Source of the DNA: Dendrolimus kikuchii
Lineage: Eukaryota; Arthropoda; Insecta; Lepidoptera; Lasiocampidae
Length of the DNA stretch: 64,000 nucleotides
Reading direction: 5' to 3'
Assembly: GCA_019925095.2 (NCBI GenBank)
Contig: CM034403.1
Coordinates: 6,949,690-7,013,689 of the forward strand
Part shown: in pieces, positions 21,301-36,300 of the stretch
Numbering within the stretch: the stretch's first letter is position 1
Layout: the number at the start of each line of letters is the position of its first letter
Notes under the pieces: generated by a model
Told to the model about the DNA's origin: nothing
What the model saw: only the letters and a program-made list of their open reading frames with translations
Databases searched by the model: none
Program-made: the position numbers and the translations under genes

Positions 21301-24300
21301 AAAAAACCCACTTGTTTTTTTATATATTATGAGTTCAACAGACAGGCAGACGGCTCCCCCGATGGAAAGGGGTTGCTGAACTAACTGCCCTTAAAACTCT
21401 AACAACGTAGTTTTATTATATGTACTAGTTGCGTAGACCAAGGAAAATACTAAAGCAGTTAATTAATAAAAATAATAAACCATTCCCAAAATGAAGATCA
21501 AGTTTCTTAAGAACACTATAGTAATTTGGAATAAGTTTTCAGTTTAAGTTTTCCCATAAGGCTACGATACGAGTGTATTTAAAAAAGTGTAAAAATCTAA
21601 GACCAGCTGCACATTGATAGTACTTCTCATGTTGCAAATGTCCATAGTGTTAGCTTATGTGCAGTAATACAAAAATAAGTCGAATGCATGTACTCTGCCT
21701 CATTGGGCGCTCCCTTTCTGGTGGCCGTGAACCCACTTCGTAACGTTAACTTCGTATGATTTACTGCCACGTCAAGTGACTTACGTCTTGCGACTGACGA
21801 AGCACACCAATTTGAATCAATGAGAACTGCTATATCCAACTATGTACTTGATGTGCATAAACATGTGTAGTTCTTGTCATAGATTTGTTTTCCTTATTAT
21901 CCGCGCTCAGACTCGTCATAACTCACAATATTCTGCGTAGTAAACAGCAATATTGTATCGTTCTAGTTCCGAGTAAACCCGTATTTTTTAGGCCAATTTA
22001 TTTATTGCCGGTAGAGTTTTCTATCTATATACCCTATTTTAACTAACTAACTCCTTTGGCTCAGCGGCCCAAAAGGTGTCTTGGCCTCCAAGACGAGAAC
22101 GCGTCACTTGTTTCTGTCCTGTGCGATTTCTTGCCAGTTATGTACTTGAAGCTCATACAAGTCAGCCTCCACTCTGTCCTTCCACCGGTACTTGGGGCGA
22201 CCGACCGGGTCCAATCGTCTCAAACAGGCTCTCTTCACACTTCGATCCTCTCCCATCTGTTCCACGTGACCGAGCCAACGGAGGTGGTGAGATTTTATCT
22301 CTCCTGTAATGTTAGGCTGGGCCACGAGGTTCTCAATTTCGACGTCAGTTCGGACCCTCCAGCTGCCATCGTCTCTCCTTGTTGGGCCCAAAATTAACCC
22401 AAATATACACTATTGTATAATTGAATATACCTGTCACTCCAGCGATCTCGATTATACTCCTAATCTAAATAACATAACCATACATTAATTTAAAATTGTA
22501 ATATTTTAAAGATTTAGGTAAAACGCATTTTAAATAATCATGCATACGAGTATACGTAGAGATTTAAAAAGTAGATGTAGCGAAAGATCTGTGCCAAATT
22601 AACAGTAAAATTATTTTTGGTACCTACTCATCTTGGTGGTATCGTTTCAGTAAATAATCTATAAGATTATATAGGTATTTTGAAATAAATATATTAATTG
22701 TCATATCAAAAGGAGCTCCGCTCCACCTTCTCTGCTTACCTCTGTAGGAAACAGGTTTGGTAATGTATTTGTTGTATGTGAGTAAAATCCATCGTAAATG
22801 CGCAGAGTTACATACGACGATAACGTATAACAACAATCTAATATTGTAAATGTATGTATTTTTCTTTCAAATGTCGCTCACCTCACATTCGTCTAATCAA
22901 CAAATTTGTATTGGCATGTCTCCAAATAATAGACTCTCTACATTCTGATTCAACAGTTAATTCCCATTAAAAATAATGTTTAAGTTTGCCAGCGTGTTTA
23001 ATAATCATGATGATAAAGCAATATAGGTTTTTATCCGTGCAGGAACGGAGAAAGAATACAATTTCCTGCGGCCATGCGGCCTGTCGTAAGAGGCGACAAA
23101 ACAACCCACAGCCAGGTCGTAGGGCATTTGCCCGACTGGATGGCTACCACCCCTGGTCTAAAGCATGTCGCCATAACAACCTTGAGTTGTGTTCCGGCAT
23201 TAGTGACCAGGTTCCAGTTTTCCTTAAGAGAGCAGCAGCGCATTTGTAGCACCTTTGGTGTTGCAAATGTCCATAGGCGATGGTAGCCACTTTCCATCAA
23301 GTGGGCCGTCTGCCTGTCGGCTGAACTCCTGCAATAAAAAAAAAATATCTATATATTAATACGTGAAGCAAAAACTTTGTACCCCTTTTTACGAAAATTC
23401 GCGGACGGAGCAGTATGAAATTTCGCACACTTATAGTTTACATACAGGAGTGCAGATTGGTAATATTTTTTAAAACTATGCATAAAAAATACATTAAATC
23501 AATAAAAAAAACAGTATAGCCTTGGCGAAATCTGTGATTATAGAAGTATAGTCTTTGACAACAGAACCTTAATAATGTTCAAACTTATAAAACACGTCAA
23601 CGTCACGCAAACGTCCATCGGCGTCGGTAATCACTTTTTCATCATGGGCCGGTTCCTATATCTTACTACTGTGCCACAAGTGGGCCGATTGTCTGTTTGT
23701 CCGTTTCAGGCAATGAAAAATTTGCACTGTTCTGACATTTTCACAATTTTGTAACGAATGCCGAGATTCTATATTTTATTTTTTATCCTACCATTGATAT
23801 AATATTGACATAAATTGTTGAGAGTTGGTCTGAAAGAAAGTGTCGGGGTGAAGGTAAGGAAAGGAATGCTCCGGTAGTTCGGGCATGTGGAAAGAATGCA
23901 TGATGAAAGAATGACTAAACAGATATACAATGCAAAAGTGGATGGATGCAGAAGTCGTGGAAGGCCACGACACACCTTCCATGATCAAATTGATCGTGTA
24001 CTAGCGGAGGGTGATGTCAGGAGCCTTAAGAACAGACGAGCGTGCATGACAAGAGTTATGAATGTCAAAGAAGCAAGTGTTGTTCGTGCCTACCCCGCAA
24101 GGGAGCTGGCGTGAAGTTATGTATGTATGTATGTATTAATTGTATAGTTTATGTCAAATTGTAACCAGTAGTTAGACAAACGAATGTAAAGCGTAATGTA
24201 AAAGCCCAGCGTATATTCACTAACGGATACTTCAAATATCAATCGCAACACGTCCTTAATCCGTTACAAAATTGTTTTAACTATTGTCATAAATTGCAAC

Positions 24301-27300
24301 AGTCGCGAAATGCGAAATATTACTATATAATTATGTAATTTAAATGGTAAATATTCTATTTTCGCTCGAAACAATATGCTGCATATAAATAAAACCATTA
24401 TTAACTCTTCAAATCTTTCACAACATTATCATTTCCCGTATGAAATAATTTCGCGGAAAAGAGTTTTCCGCACACAAAGCGCGATGTAAATAAACACTTA
24501 AGTCAGCGACTACTTTCGTACTGTAATGTACGTTTGAACCTTGAAATATTGTAATACTGACCAAATTAATAGAATTATAATTGCTAATTATATTGTCCAA
24601 ATTGTATTTAGCAGGAAATATGTACCGCTCTAATTAGTAGTTTTGGGTACATCTCATTACATGTTGCGTGAATTGTTAAGTTTGTTATAAAACATATAGA
24701 CAGACGCTAGACGTGCTCTAAATGTGCCTCAAATGTACCTTAAAGGGCCAATGGCATTCGATATCTACGACAATGCGTGAGTAACTAATGTCCGGATTTT
24801 GTAGCTTGCCACCCGTTCATTTATCCCTTATCAATGGTAGAAAATTTACATTTGCCTTATCTTTGGTAGGAAATTTAACATAAACTCTATACAATGATTT
24901 TATGTGAAATTTTAACCATAGGGCCTAAAACGGTCGACGTTGGAGGGTAGCTTAGTGAAATTGGGACGTGTCTAGATATATTGGTAATTGTAAGACATAG
25001 CATAAAGTTCCACCGTACGTTAATACTTGTCATGTTCATCATATGATTCTGCGAAAACGACCTCTTTCGGCCCTCCGTAGTAAGGCAAATGCAGCAATTA
25101 TATATTATAATTGCCGCATTTCTGTATATCACTATCCATTCATTTACCTTGCGATCAAAAAGTAGGAACTGGTTAAAATTAGAGATAAATATAATAATAG
25201 TACCTAATGTCAATTTTCTGCAATAAAATAACAACATTAATAAACCATAAGAACCTTGAATTGTGTTTCGGCATTAATGACCAGGTTTCAGTCTCCCTTA
25301 AGAGAGCAGCACCGCATTTGTAGCACCTTTGGTGTTGCAAATATCCATAGGCGATTGTAACCGATTTTCATCGAGTGGGCCGTCTGCCTGCCTGCTGAAT
25401 TCCTGCAAGGAATAGATGTCGGCAAACAAAATACAGAAACCGGCCGAAGAAGTGAAATCCACTATCATCTATCACGGCCTCCTTTATCTATACATGCTTC
25501 CTGTTTCTCAAAATCCCTCGAAGTAGCCCCTGATATTGAAGATTTCAAAGGGCAACGAGCAACACATCTTATGCATTTTTGTTGACAGTCGTTTGTGACA
25601 TATTTCAATAGGCGGCGGCAGTAAAATTTTAGGTTAAATAGCATTAACATATACAGATAATAGCTTGTCTACGGCCATTGAACGAAAAGACAGGCAGATG
25701 AACTTTGATTTTACGGTGCTTTTTTTTAAATTTTATTCTCGTTGGAAAATCTAAAATATGTGTGGTCTGTTCGTTCACATTTGGCCTTAATCCAATTACA
25801 GTTTTGCTCCTCATTTAAATCGTTGCATTGTTTTGTATCTTTAGCTTCTGGTTTACGATATAAAGGCCGCGTTATCATTATCTATATTTCGAACCTGTCG
25901 TGCAAGAACATTGTCAGCGGCACATAAAATTATACATGAGAAGTATTTTAAATATTATTTTTTGTTACATTACTCATAGATCTCCGATTTTGAATGTATA
26001 CATAAGTATGCTATTATCGCAGCTATGCTATTATTATATTAGATTTAACTGTAAGTTATAATACAAAAATGAAATAAGTACCTAATTTGTGTCGCTTACG
26101 ATGGTTTTCAATAAGAGGTTCGATGTATAAAAATATCATGTCATGTGTCAACTCTCTGCCACGAACTTTAAGGATATTTAATGCATAGTTTATTTTACGT
26201 TACGTAAAAAGTAGATGAGAAGATAGAGAATTTCTCTGTTGTTAATAGTATAATTACTAAATACTTAAGATTTTTTTTAAATTACAGGAAGTAATAGTTT
26301 GAAACATTTTTCAAGTTATCATTTTTTGAGTATAAGAAAACTTAATAAAACATTTTAATTAAATTTATAACGCCACGCGACAGCTTAGGAGCTTCGTCTA
26401 AAAAATATTTCCTTGTCAAATGAAAGAAATAAATGATAAATGTTCCACTCAAAGTTTGGCCGAGTTCCTAAAATTGTTATATACACAAGTTCGTCATAAT
26501 GGACCGAATAAAAATCAAACGCAACAAAATTTCAATGGAACTGCGCATTTGTGTAACAATTTCGTATTCATATAAAACCGCATTTCTATGCGCCAACAGT
26601 GACTGATATTTTTGAATTTCTAATATGAACTTGTTTACTACCTATAGTCGAGCATACCTACCGACAGAATTATTCCAGATCACGTTATTATGCCGATTGT
26701 GTGCCTAAAAATAGTCTTATTGATGTTACAAGTGTCAACACAGGACGGACCGCATATTTTACGTTCCGCAACAAAAAGCTTTACAAAACAATACAAGATA
26801 CTATACCTCTGGTTATAACTACATGTTTCATAGTTTTAGCGCCGTCTTGAAATTTTGTTCAATACCTGCTATATAAGCAACAATGACTATTAAGTACCGT
26901 GTACTTCTTCTTTTTAAAAACTGCCTAACGGCAAGATCACGTCTTCTGACTTAGCTACGGGCGACGTGATGAGCGATGCAACTTGCCATTCCACTAAAGT
27001 TGTTATCTCGTAACGTGCTTCATACATCTTAATACTTTTGTTTTTGTCGGTCGTAAGTTCTGTCTTTAATCAATTTCTACTGAAGTGAGGTAATAATCAT
27101 TTGACTGTACCACGTTTCTAGGTGACGGCTTCATGCTGAACGTGTGCTCTGTACTACAGCTGTTGTCAGTCCGTATCAAGCTGGAACGTGTGTACCCACT
27201 GTACACTTTCCAACCGGACTCATGGGTCAATGTGAGGGATGAAACGAGGCTGTATTTTACGGCGCAAGAGGCTCAAGACTGGCTCGACGCACTCAGTGAG

Positions 27301-30300
27301 TATATATATATACTTCAAACCTGTCTTTATGATGACTTCTCAGATATAGAGATGGACGGGCATATGCTCAGGAGCAAGTTCCCAAAGTGGAGTAAGCTAG
27401 TGACCCACTGGCACCCAAGTGACAGTAAAAGGAGGGGAAGGCAGAGCAAGCGCTGGGAGGACGAGATCAGGCTTGCTGCAGCACTGGCGTGACCTGGTTG
27501 AACCCGCTGCCAGGAGCCATTCTGAGAAGAAAGACTTCATCTAGAGTACCTAAAATACTTCATCTCACTTTAAAGGCTATATGTGTTATCTATAATATTA
27601 TAGATAACATAATATTATAGATAATTATCGGGGTGAAAGTAAGGAAAGGAATGCTCCGGTGGTTCGGACATGTAGAAAGAATGCATGATGAAAGAATGAA
27701 TAAACAGATATACAATGCAAAAGTGGATGGATGCAGAAGTCGTGGAAGGCCACGACACACTTTCCATGATCAAATTGATCGTGTACTAGCAGAAGGTGAT
27801 GTTAGGAGCCTTAAGAACAGACGAGCGTGCATGACAAGAGTTATGAATGTCAAAGAAGCAAGTGAGGTGTGTAAGAATAAGCCTAGATGGCGCTCTGTTG
27901 TTCGTGCCTACCCCGCAAGGGAACTGGCGTGAAGTTATGTATGTATGTATGTATGTATATAATATTATAAAATTCTAAACATGCCGTGAGTCTGCATTGA
28001 AGCTATAAAAAAAAACCAACTGAATAGGCTATATAAACGATGGAGAACAAGATACAATTTTTTTTAGATTTCTTGTCTGTTTTCAGGATTCACGTAAAAA
28101 CTATTTTGCCTATTTCGATACGGTTTTCGTGGATCGACAGCTAATTCTTAGGCTTAAAATTCTGTTACTTTTATCCCGGGAATCCCGCAGGATTTTTTGT
28201 GAGAATTATTTAATATGGCTAGATTGAAAAAAAATCTAATTCCAATGCAAATTTTTTTCACTGAGTGATAGCAAATTTTATGTAATAAAATATGTGATAC
28301 TTTTTTTCCCGGAGTGATTTGTAGTTGTTCGGGTGCATAAAAATTAACTTATTTCGACATAGTCTTCCCTAAAATGATAATTTACATTATTTTTTAAATG
28401 CTGCGATACTTTGTGTCCCGAGAATCCCGCGGTAATTTCAAATCAAGCGTGGATGAAGTCGCGGGCATATCATAGGTATTATTATATGAAGGCTGCCTCT
28501 GTGGTTGAGTAAGCAAAGCCTTTGCTAGCTGAGCTCACTGGAACGCAGATGCTCCGGGTTCAATTCTTGGTATGGAAAATTTCATAAACTAACTTTGCTT
28601 TACTTATTATCGTCTTGGTTTCTGGAATCGGCTTAAACAGTAATCCGTTGTATATTACCTATAACAAGCGTAACTGCTTACCTTGTGTATATAAAATATG
28701 TATTTATATGTCAATTATTTATGTGATTATACTAATATTTTCTTAAGTTTTCGCGATTTGTATACATAATAAAATTACGTTTTAACGGTTTTAAGCGCGG
28801 TAATTTTATTTGATTTTGGTTTTTCCGAAGTTTCGACCACTTTTCAGTGGCCGTGATCACGGAAGACAAAGATGTCAAGTGTCAACGAGTATTGTTAAAG
28901 TTTTATTTAGGCTACCGCCAACTTGTTAATTTTAATTGTTTAGTTTTAATTTTGTTTATGGTTATTATTTACTCTATGGGAGCCTAATCTAATTTACTAC
29001 CGCTTCGCAACATGTTATGGCTTGAAGAGAAGAAGCGGCGCAAGAAACTCTTCAGCAAACATGCCTAGCTCTAATAATTTGATATAATATTAAAATGGGT
29101 GGAAGGAAAAATAAAAGTAATTATCAGTCAAGTTGGTTTGTGTTCCGTTGTACGCAGAAAGAGCTCACAGTGTCTTGAGGTCTGGCAGCTGGTTTTTTGC
29201 TGGGTTTGGGTCTTCATAGTTTTGATGATTGGATCCCAAACAGGTGGTACTTGCCAACCATCTTCTCTATTGAAATTTGGGTGTTTTTTGATTTAAATAG
29301 CCTCACGCATCATTCTAGGTATGAAACGATTCTCTTTCGCGAGGATTTGTGGGTTATCGAATCTGATGTAGTGGTTGGGTTTATCCAGCGTGTGTTCACT
29401 GATCGCAGACTTCGTACACCTTGTGTGTTTCATGTCAGCAATGTGTTCTTTTACTCATGTTTTTATGTTCCTCTTTGTTTGCCCAATGTATGACAATCCA
29501 CACTCACAATCGAGCTTGTAGTCCCCTGCAACTTGGAGTGGGATATTGCATTTCACAGGTCTCAGAAATAACCATAAACAAAATTAAAACTAAATAATAA
29601 AAATGAACAAGTTGGCGGTAGGCTAAATAAAACTTTAACAATACTCGTTGACACTTGACATCTTTGTCTTCCGTGATCACGGCCACTGAAAAGTGGCCGA
29701 AACGTCGGAAAAACCAAAATCAAATAAAATTACCGCGCTTAAAACCGTTAAAACGTAGTTTTATTATGTGACTATACTGTTTAATTTTTTCCATAAATTT
29801 TTTAAATTTGTATGTCATCAGAATGTTACAAGATTTTAGAAATACCTACTTTGCCAAACTGCAACGCTGTCTGCCGGCAACGTTTTTACAGTTTTTTGCA
29901 CATAATATTAACTTAAATTATTTACTTGTCGCTTTTGAATTATGCTTTACAATATTTATCGCCACTATATAAAGTACATAGGTATAGATCGTTATTCGTT
30001 GTTCGTGCCTACCCCGCAAGGGAACTGGCGTGAAGTTATGTATGTATGTATGTATGTATGTAGGTATAGATCATAGTATTATATATATACTGATAGATAT
30101 ACATCAAACCTCAATAATCAAAACGATTCGTTCTAACGTTTTTGTAATCATATGTTTACTACAGCAGAAAGAATTTGAAAAATACTGAAAACACAAAATG
30201 TGACTATGATATAATTATAATTATAGGATAATACTTTACATTTCGAATACATTAAGTGTGATCGTTCATTTGGAGTATTTCTGTATTTCAATTAAAATTC

Positions 30301-33300
30301 GTTTGAGTAGTTTTTGAGATATGTATTTATGATTAAATCCTTTGTGTTTTGTTCCGTAGACCAATTTTGAAAACAGTGAACATTTGTCTCTTTTACGAAA
30401 TCCTTCATAGGTCGTAGAATTGATAAAGTGTGACTAATACGCACTTGCCCAATTTTATAGTTCGTTACGATTGTATATTTTTTCATTTTTTCAAAGAATT
30501 ACTTTGAATATTTTGTAAGATCTTGTATAAGTTATGTTGACCTCAGTCTGTCTACTTTGACCATGAATAAGAAATATGTAAGTAGATGAATATAGCATTG
30601 CAAAGCAGATTTAATAACAATAGTAAATATATACATTTTGAAATTATGTATGGCCTTCGAATATGCTATTACATTTATCCATGCAAGAACGGAGAAAGAA
30701 TATAATTTCCTGCGGCCAGGCGGCCTGTCGTAAGATGCGAAAAAACACCCTGCAGCCAAGTGGTAGGGTATTTGCCCGCCTGGATGGCTACCACCCCTGG
30801 TTTAGAATATGCTGCCATAACAACCTTGAGTTGTGTTCCGGCATTAGTGCCTAGGTTCCAGTTTCCCTTTAGAGAGCGGCAGCACATTGTTAGCACCTTT
30901 AGCGTTATAAATGTCTATAGGTTACAGTAACCGCTTACCATCAGGTAGGTCGTCTACATGTCTGCTGAACTCATGCAATAAAAAAAATTCATCATAACAT
31001 CTCCTAAATATAGAATGTACGGTTTGAATTTAACGGACCGATTTAGACTCTAATTATGATTGAATGAAATATGTAGGTAATAACCGACCAAAGTAAAAAG
31101 CCTTCTCAAACGCACCAGTCGCCCTCCGGTCGTTGCGAAATTCAAATATCTGTGAATGTTCATTAAGTATCAAAATAATGCTACACAGGATGGTTTGTTG
31201 CTGAAGTTGATATTATACAGTTCATTTTTGTCCTTGAATTTGGGTGAAGCAACCAAATTCATCGATGTCAACATAAACTTGAATTATTCAATATCCCGTT
31301 GCTTTCAGCCAAATCGATTCAAGTTTGTTAATGTGTCTAAAAGTGGCGCGCGGTGGAAATTCAGCTTGGATAACTACACCGCTGTTGAAAAAACGTGCGA
31401 TGTATTTTCTTATTACAATTTGTATTTTTCATTTTGCAATCTTACCGCATATTTTGAAAGAAAAGCCGATGCCAGATCGGGTTATGAGTTGCTATTTTTT
31501 TATCGTGGTAGACGTTCGCGTTTGACAGCTATCTCACCTGATGTTAAGTGAAGATGCGAACTAAGATGGAGCACGTTTACCTAGTAGATGCTTATTCACT
31601 CGTGACTTGAAGACCACTGGTCATTTTATACATTTATTTCATCCAATACGTGTGAAAAGCCGCTGAGCGTAAGAGATAGTAATACAATAATAATATATGC
31701 ATGAATAAAAATCGTAAGCACCAATAAATTCATGGTGTTTTTTACCTTTTGGTCGCTAATTTTTTTTTTATTGCACTAGTTCAGCCGACCTTCGCTTATG
31801 GACATTTGTAACACCAAAAGTACCACAAATACGCTGCCGCTCTCTAAAGGGAGACTGGACCTATCCAGCAGTGCCGGAACACAACTCAAGCTTGTTATGG
31901 CGGCATACTCTAGACCAGGGATAGTAGCCATCCAGACTGGCAAATACCCTATCACCTGGCTGTGGGTTGTTTTGTCGCCTCTTACAATAGGCCGCCGGGC
32001 TGCAGGAAATTATATTCTTTCTCCGTTCCTGCACAGATAATTTATGACACTAGTAATATTTTTGAACAGAACGCGTAAACACCAATGACAGCATGGCGGT
32101 TTCGACCTTTTGGTCGTCGCTAGTATGAAGACCACAACATTAGTGTCTAATGTCAGTGTACTAACTGATATATTCAATTTTCATTCCCAGACAAAGATCC
32201 GAATCACAAATGGCCCGAGGCGAAATTCCAGACAGTTTGTTGGTTCTTAACACTCCATATGCATCACGTTGCATTAATACCTGCTTTACATACACACCAG
32301 CGACGTATTAGGTAAGCCTTGTAATATCTGTTGCGTTATTTATAAAGTTGTATTTTTATGGCCGATTTTTCGATCATCAGATTAAATTTATTAGTGGAAT
32401 AAATTATAACCTGGCTTAATTTCAAAGTGAAATAATTCAGCTATTTTATTTATGCAACTGCCATTTTTAATCTCTTCATATTGTATTTTATCATATGAAA
32501 AACTTTTATAAGGTGAATGAAAAATCGGCATTTAATGTAATATATCGCCTTTTTGCGTCAGTAATTATCTTGAAAATTTGAATTTTAGAAGAATAAAAAA
32601 TTTTTTTCAAAGGAATTACTTATTTCTGTCAATCTACAATGCATTTTAATTTAAAAAGATATCACGTTTTGTAGGAAATTAAAATTAGAAAGGGCGATTT
32701 TAATTATCAAATAAAAAATATCATTTGTCGGATTTTAATCACGTTATTGAAGCAAAGAGGCGATATGTACCATACATATTTCTTGTAAGTATGGGAAATT
32801 ATTTGTACATAATGGTATGTTGAAAAAACGGTTTTAAAATTCCTTTTACTTATCATAAAACCAGTAAAAATTTGAGTGATTACTATTAATTTAAATAGAT
32901 CAGTTACAAGCCTTTCTTCCCTTGAGTTTTGAGAAAAACATCGCTAAACTTTCAACCAATATTTTATTGTTTAAAACTAATTTAGTCTTTATAAGCTTCT
33001 TTTCCATTTAATTGAATTCAATTTAGGACTGCTTTATAATGTTCTTTATAATAAAACTACGTTTTAACGGTTTGAAGCACGGTAATTTTATTTGATTTTG
33101 GTTTTTCCGACGTTTCGGCCACTTTTCAGTTTCTGTTTGGGATCCAATCATCAAAACTATTAAGACCCAAACCCAGCAAAAACCAGATGCCAGACCTCAA
33201 GACACTGTGAGCTCTTTCTGCGTACAACGGAACACAAACCAACTTGACTGATAATTGCTTTTATTTTTCCTTCCACCCATTTTAATATAATATAGAATTA

Positions 33301-36300
33301 TTAGAGCTAGGCATGTTTGCTGAAGAGTTTCTTGCGCCGCTTCTTCTCTTCAAGCCATAACATGTTGCGAAGCGGTAGTAAATTAGATTAGGCTCCCATA
33401 GAGTAAATAATAACCATAAACAAGATTAAAATTAAATAATTAAAATTAACAAGTTGGCGGTAGGCTAAATAAAACTTTAACAATACTCGTTGACACTTGA
33501 CATCTTTGTCTTCCGTGATCACGGCCACTGAAAAGTGGCCGAAACGTCGGAAAAACCAAAATCAAATAAAATTACCGCGCTTAAAACCGTTAAAACGTAG
33601 TTTTATTATGTATACAAGTCGCGAAAACTTAAGAAAATATAATGTTCTTTATTCTCTATTGTACGCAAAAAGTTACATACAAAATTATACAATAGTGGTG
33701 ATGTACAATGGCGAGCTTATCCCTAAGAGTTTTCTTCCAGCAAACCTATGAGTCTAGCGAGAAGGAGAGGAGCAGTTCGTTGAAAGTTAGTTGAAGCTTT
33801 CCATAATAAGTCATAAAAGGAAAAGGACTTGAACCGCTAATAGTTGCATTATTTCTAAGCGATTTAATTTCTTTTATTCTTCTCCCATGATGTTGTCACG
33901 AATATGACCTGGTTTCAGGGCATTCCGTGATCTACAAAAAGTGATCGAGGAACTGATGGCGGCCGAGCCGCAATGGAGAAACAGCTTTTCAGCGTTGCGC
34001 AATCGCGAATTACTACGACGGTGGCGGCGACAAATAAAACGTCTTCACAGGTAAATTAATTTAGCATTTTTTATATTTTTGTGGGAAAAGGTAAAATTAC
34101 GTGACTATTAATATATTATATACAGTCGCGGTATGAAAATGTTTTTCACCTTAAAGTCTACTTTTACTTGCACGAGTTCAAGAAACAATACTGCCAAAAT
34201 TTTAATAAAAGGTAACGTTTATAAAATATAGCAATGTGAAAAAAGAAAATTGCAATATTGATAATGACAGACACTGAGATTAACAATAAGTTTAATCATC
34301 AGAAACAAAGAGGATATAATCACTACTCGTATCGTAAATATTAAAATCATTAAAAAGGTTTTATGTCTCTAAACAATCTTTTTAGGCAAGATAGAAAATC
34401 AAACAACTTTGATCTTTTTAACTTTATTGTCAAATAGTTAAACATATTTTTTGTGGACTAGTCTGTTCTGTGAGTTACTTTCAAAAGGTGAAATGTGCTC
34501 GTAGAACTTTAAATGAATCAATTTGATTAACTGACTGTACATACATAGTATTGGTAATTTCATCTATTTTAATTCATTTTCTTTCATAATTACCCTTCTG
34601 TTGTATTGCGTTTATTGAAATGATCTTTTTTTTAACAGAACTACTATTTGCGCACGCTGTTCGGGGCAATGTGGGGCTCCCCAGCTAGGATGAAATAGCC
34701 AGTAAAACCCCCGCAGTACCAATTTCACCATAGGCTAAGGTCGCGGGAATAAAAGCGTTGCTAACATCCCAAGATAACAGGCCTTGAATTTTTCTTGACA
34801 AGAATAAAATAAAGAGGCATACGCCACATTGTAGCTGGTATAACACTTAACGCGTTCGACACAGATCCGAGCAGCGCGCATTCCTATACGTCCTTGTGTG
34901 CGTTGTTGTATTAAGCAAAAATCGTACACCATACAGCAGTTTTTTTTTAAATTATTATTGTATTGTGATGATCTGTTTTCCCTCACAAGTATAACAGACG
35001 AAGGTCATACACCATACAGCCTCACCACTGAGAAAACACTTTCGCCGCAGATCCAAGCAGTGTGCGGAGACGGCGCTGCTCGATGTGGAGCTGATGCGGC
35101 GCAGCGTGCAGTTCTACTCGTCGGTGTGCGCGCTGCTGACGCAGCAGCTGGAGGCGGCGCGCTGCGGCGCGGGCGCACTGGCCGACGCGTTCAGGGCCAC
35201 GCCCGAGTGGTACGTCGAGGACATCGCCGAATTCATGCTCTTCGCCGTGCAGTAAGTCCTTCTTGCTTTCATAATATACCAGTATTGAAGCACACTCAAA
35301 GCGATCAAAAATACTTTTGAACATGCAATGTGACATATTTTGAAAATTGTGTAGCGCTACATACAGTGAAACCTTATTATAACGAACCTCGATATAATGA
35401 TATTCTCGGTTTAACCAATTGTTAAAAGTCCACTGGAACAGGCCGTAAGAGTAAATACAAAATATACCTTCACATTATTAATAGACTTTTATAAACACCT
35501 CTTTATAAAGAATTTTCAATAATTGCAAAACATATAGAATGATAATTACCTCTGTATAACGTTTTATCCGTGCAGGAACGGAGAAAGAATACAATTTCCT
35601 GCGGCCGGGCGGCCTGTCGTAAGAGGCGACAAAACAACCCAAGCCAGGTAGGGCGTTTGCCCGATTGGATGACTATCACCCCTGGTCTAGAGCATGCCGC
35701 CATAACAACTTTGAGTTGTGTTCCGGCATTAGTGACCAGGTTCCAGACTCACTTAAGAGAGCAGCAGCGCATTTGTAGCACCTTTGGTGTTGCAAATGTC
35801 ATAGGCGATGTTAACCGCTTTCCATCCAGTGGTCCGTCTGCCTGTCTTCTGAACTCCTGCAATAAAAAAAAATCGCCCTATAACCTTTACAAAAAATATC
35901 CCTTGGGCATTCTCGGTATTCAAATTATATATGTACCTAGTTTCAGCCAAATCTAATAGTCCAGTATACTTTTATCCCGGAAACTATCCCATTTTCCATG
36001 TTCATTCTCGGCATCGAAAATATATATATACTGAGTTTCAGCCAAATCGGTCCAGTAGAATTCGTTTCAGACAGACAGACAGTACAGACAGACAGACAAT
36101 GACAGACAGATTTATATATTATATAATGTTTTACTTTTTATTATAAATTTACTTTGTTGTTTATTATAACGCAACCAGGATTTAACGCTCGAATGATGAT
36201 GACTATATACAAACTCACAACATTTCTACTTTTGTTTCAGATATGTACCCCAAATAGTGGCAGACCACATCGAGGACCCAATAATCATGTGGCTCCTTAG

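Larger units (their letters stand above)
17671..27121 (+). other. Ube4b intron 6 (9.4 kb)
   Basis: The longest intron. It holds SINE-like, RTE, mariner, Helitron and LINE copies listed separately. The stretches 17720-18300, 18560-18880, 20760-21070, 21380-22040, 22400-23030, 24140-25240 and 25413-27121 show no gene or repeat that I can support. Confidence 0.7.

Noticed and set aside
29099..29493. Plus-strand ORFs in the Penelope-like element
   Set aside because: The recognisable GIY-YIG residues are on the minus strand.
31156..31551. 131-codon plus ORF
   Set aside because: No recognisable domain, low-complexity composition, and its last residues come from a dispersed LINE-type repeat. Not supported as a gene.
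34898..35336. Long ORFs on both strands over Ube4b exon 10
   Set aside because: They result from the GC-rich exon read in wrong frames; the true exon is 35051-35251.
35931..36146. ORF over the GACA microsatellite
   Set aside because: Driven by the simple repeat.
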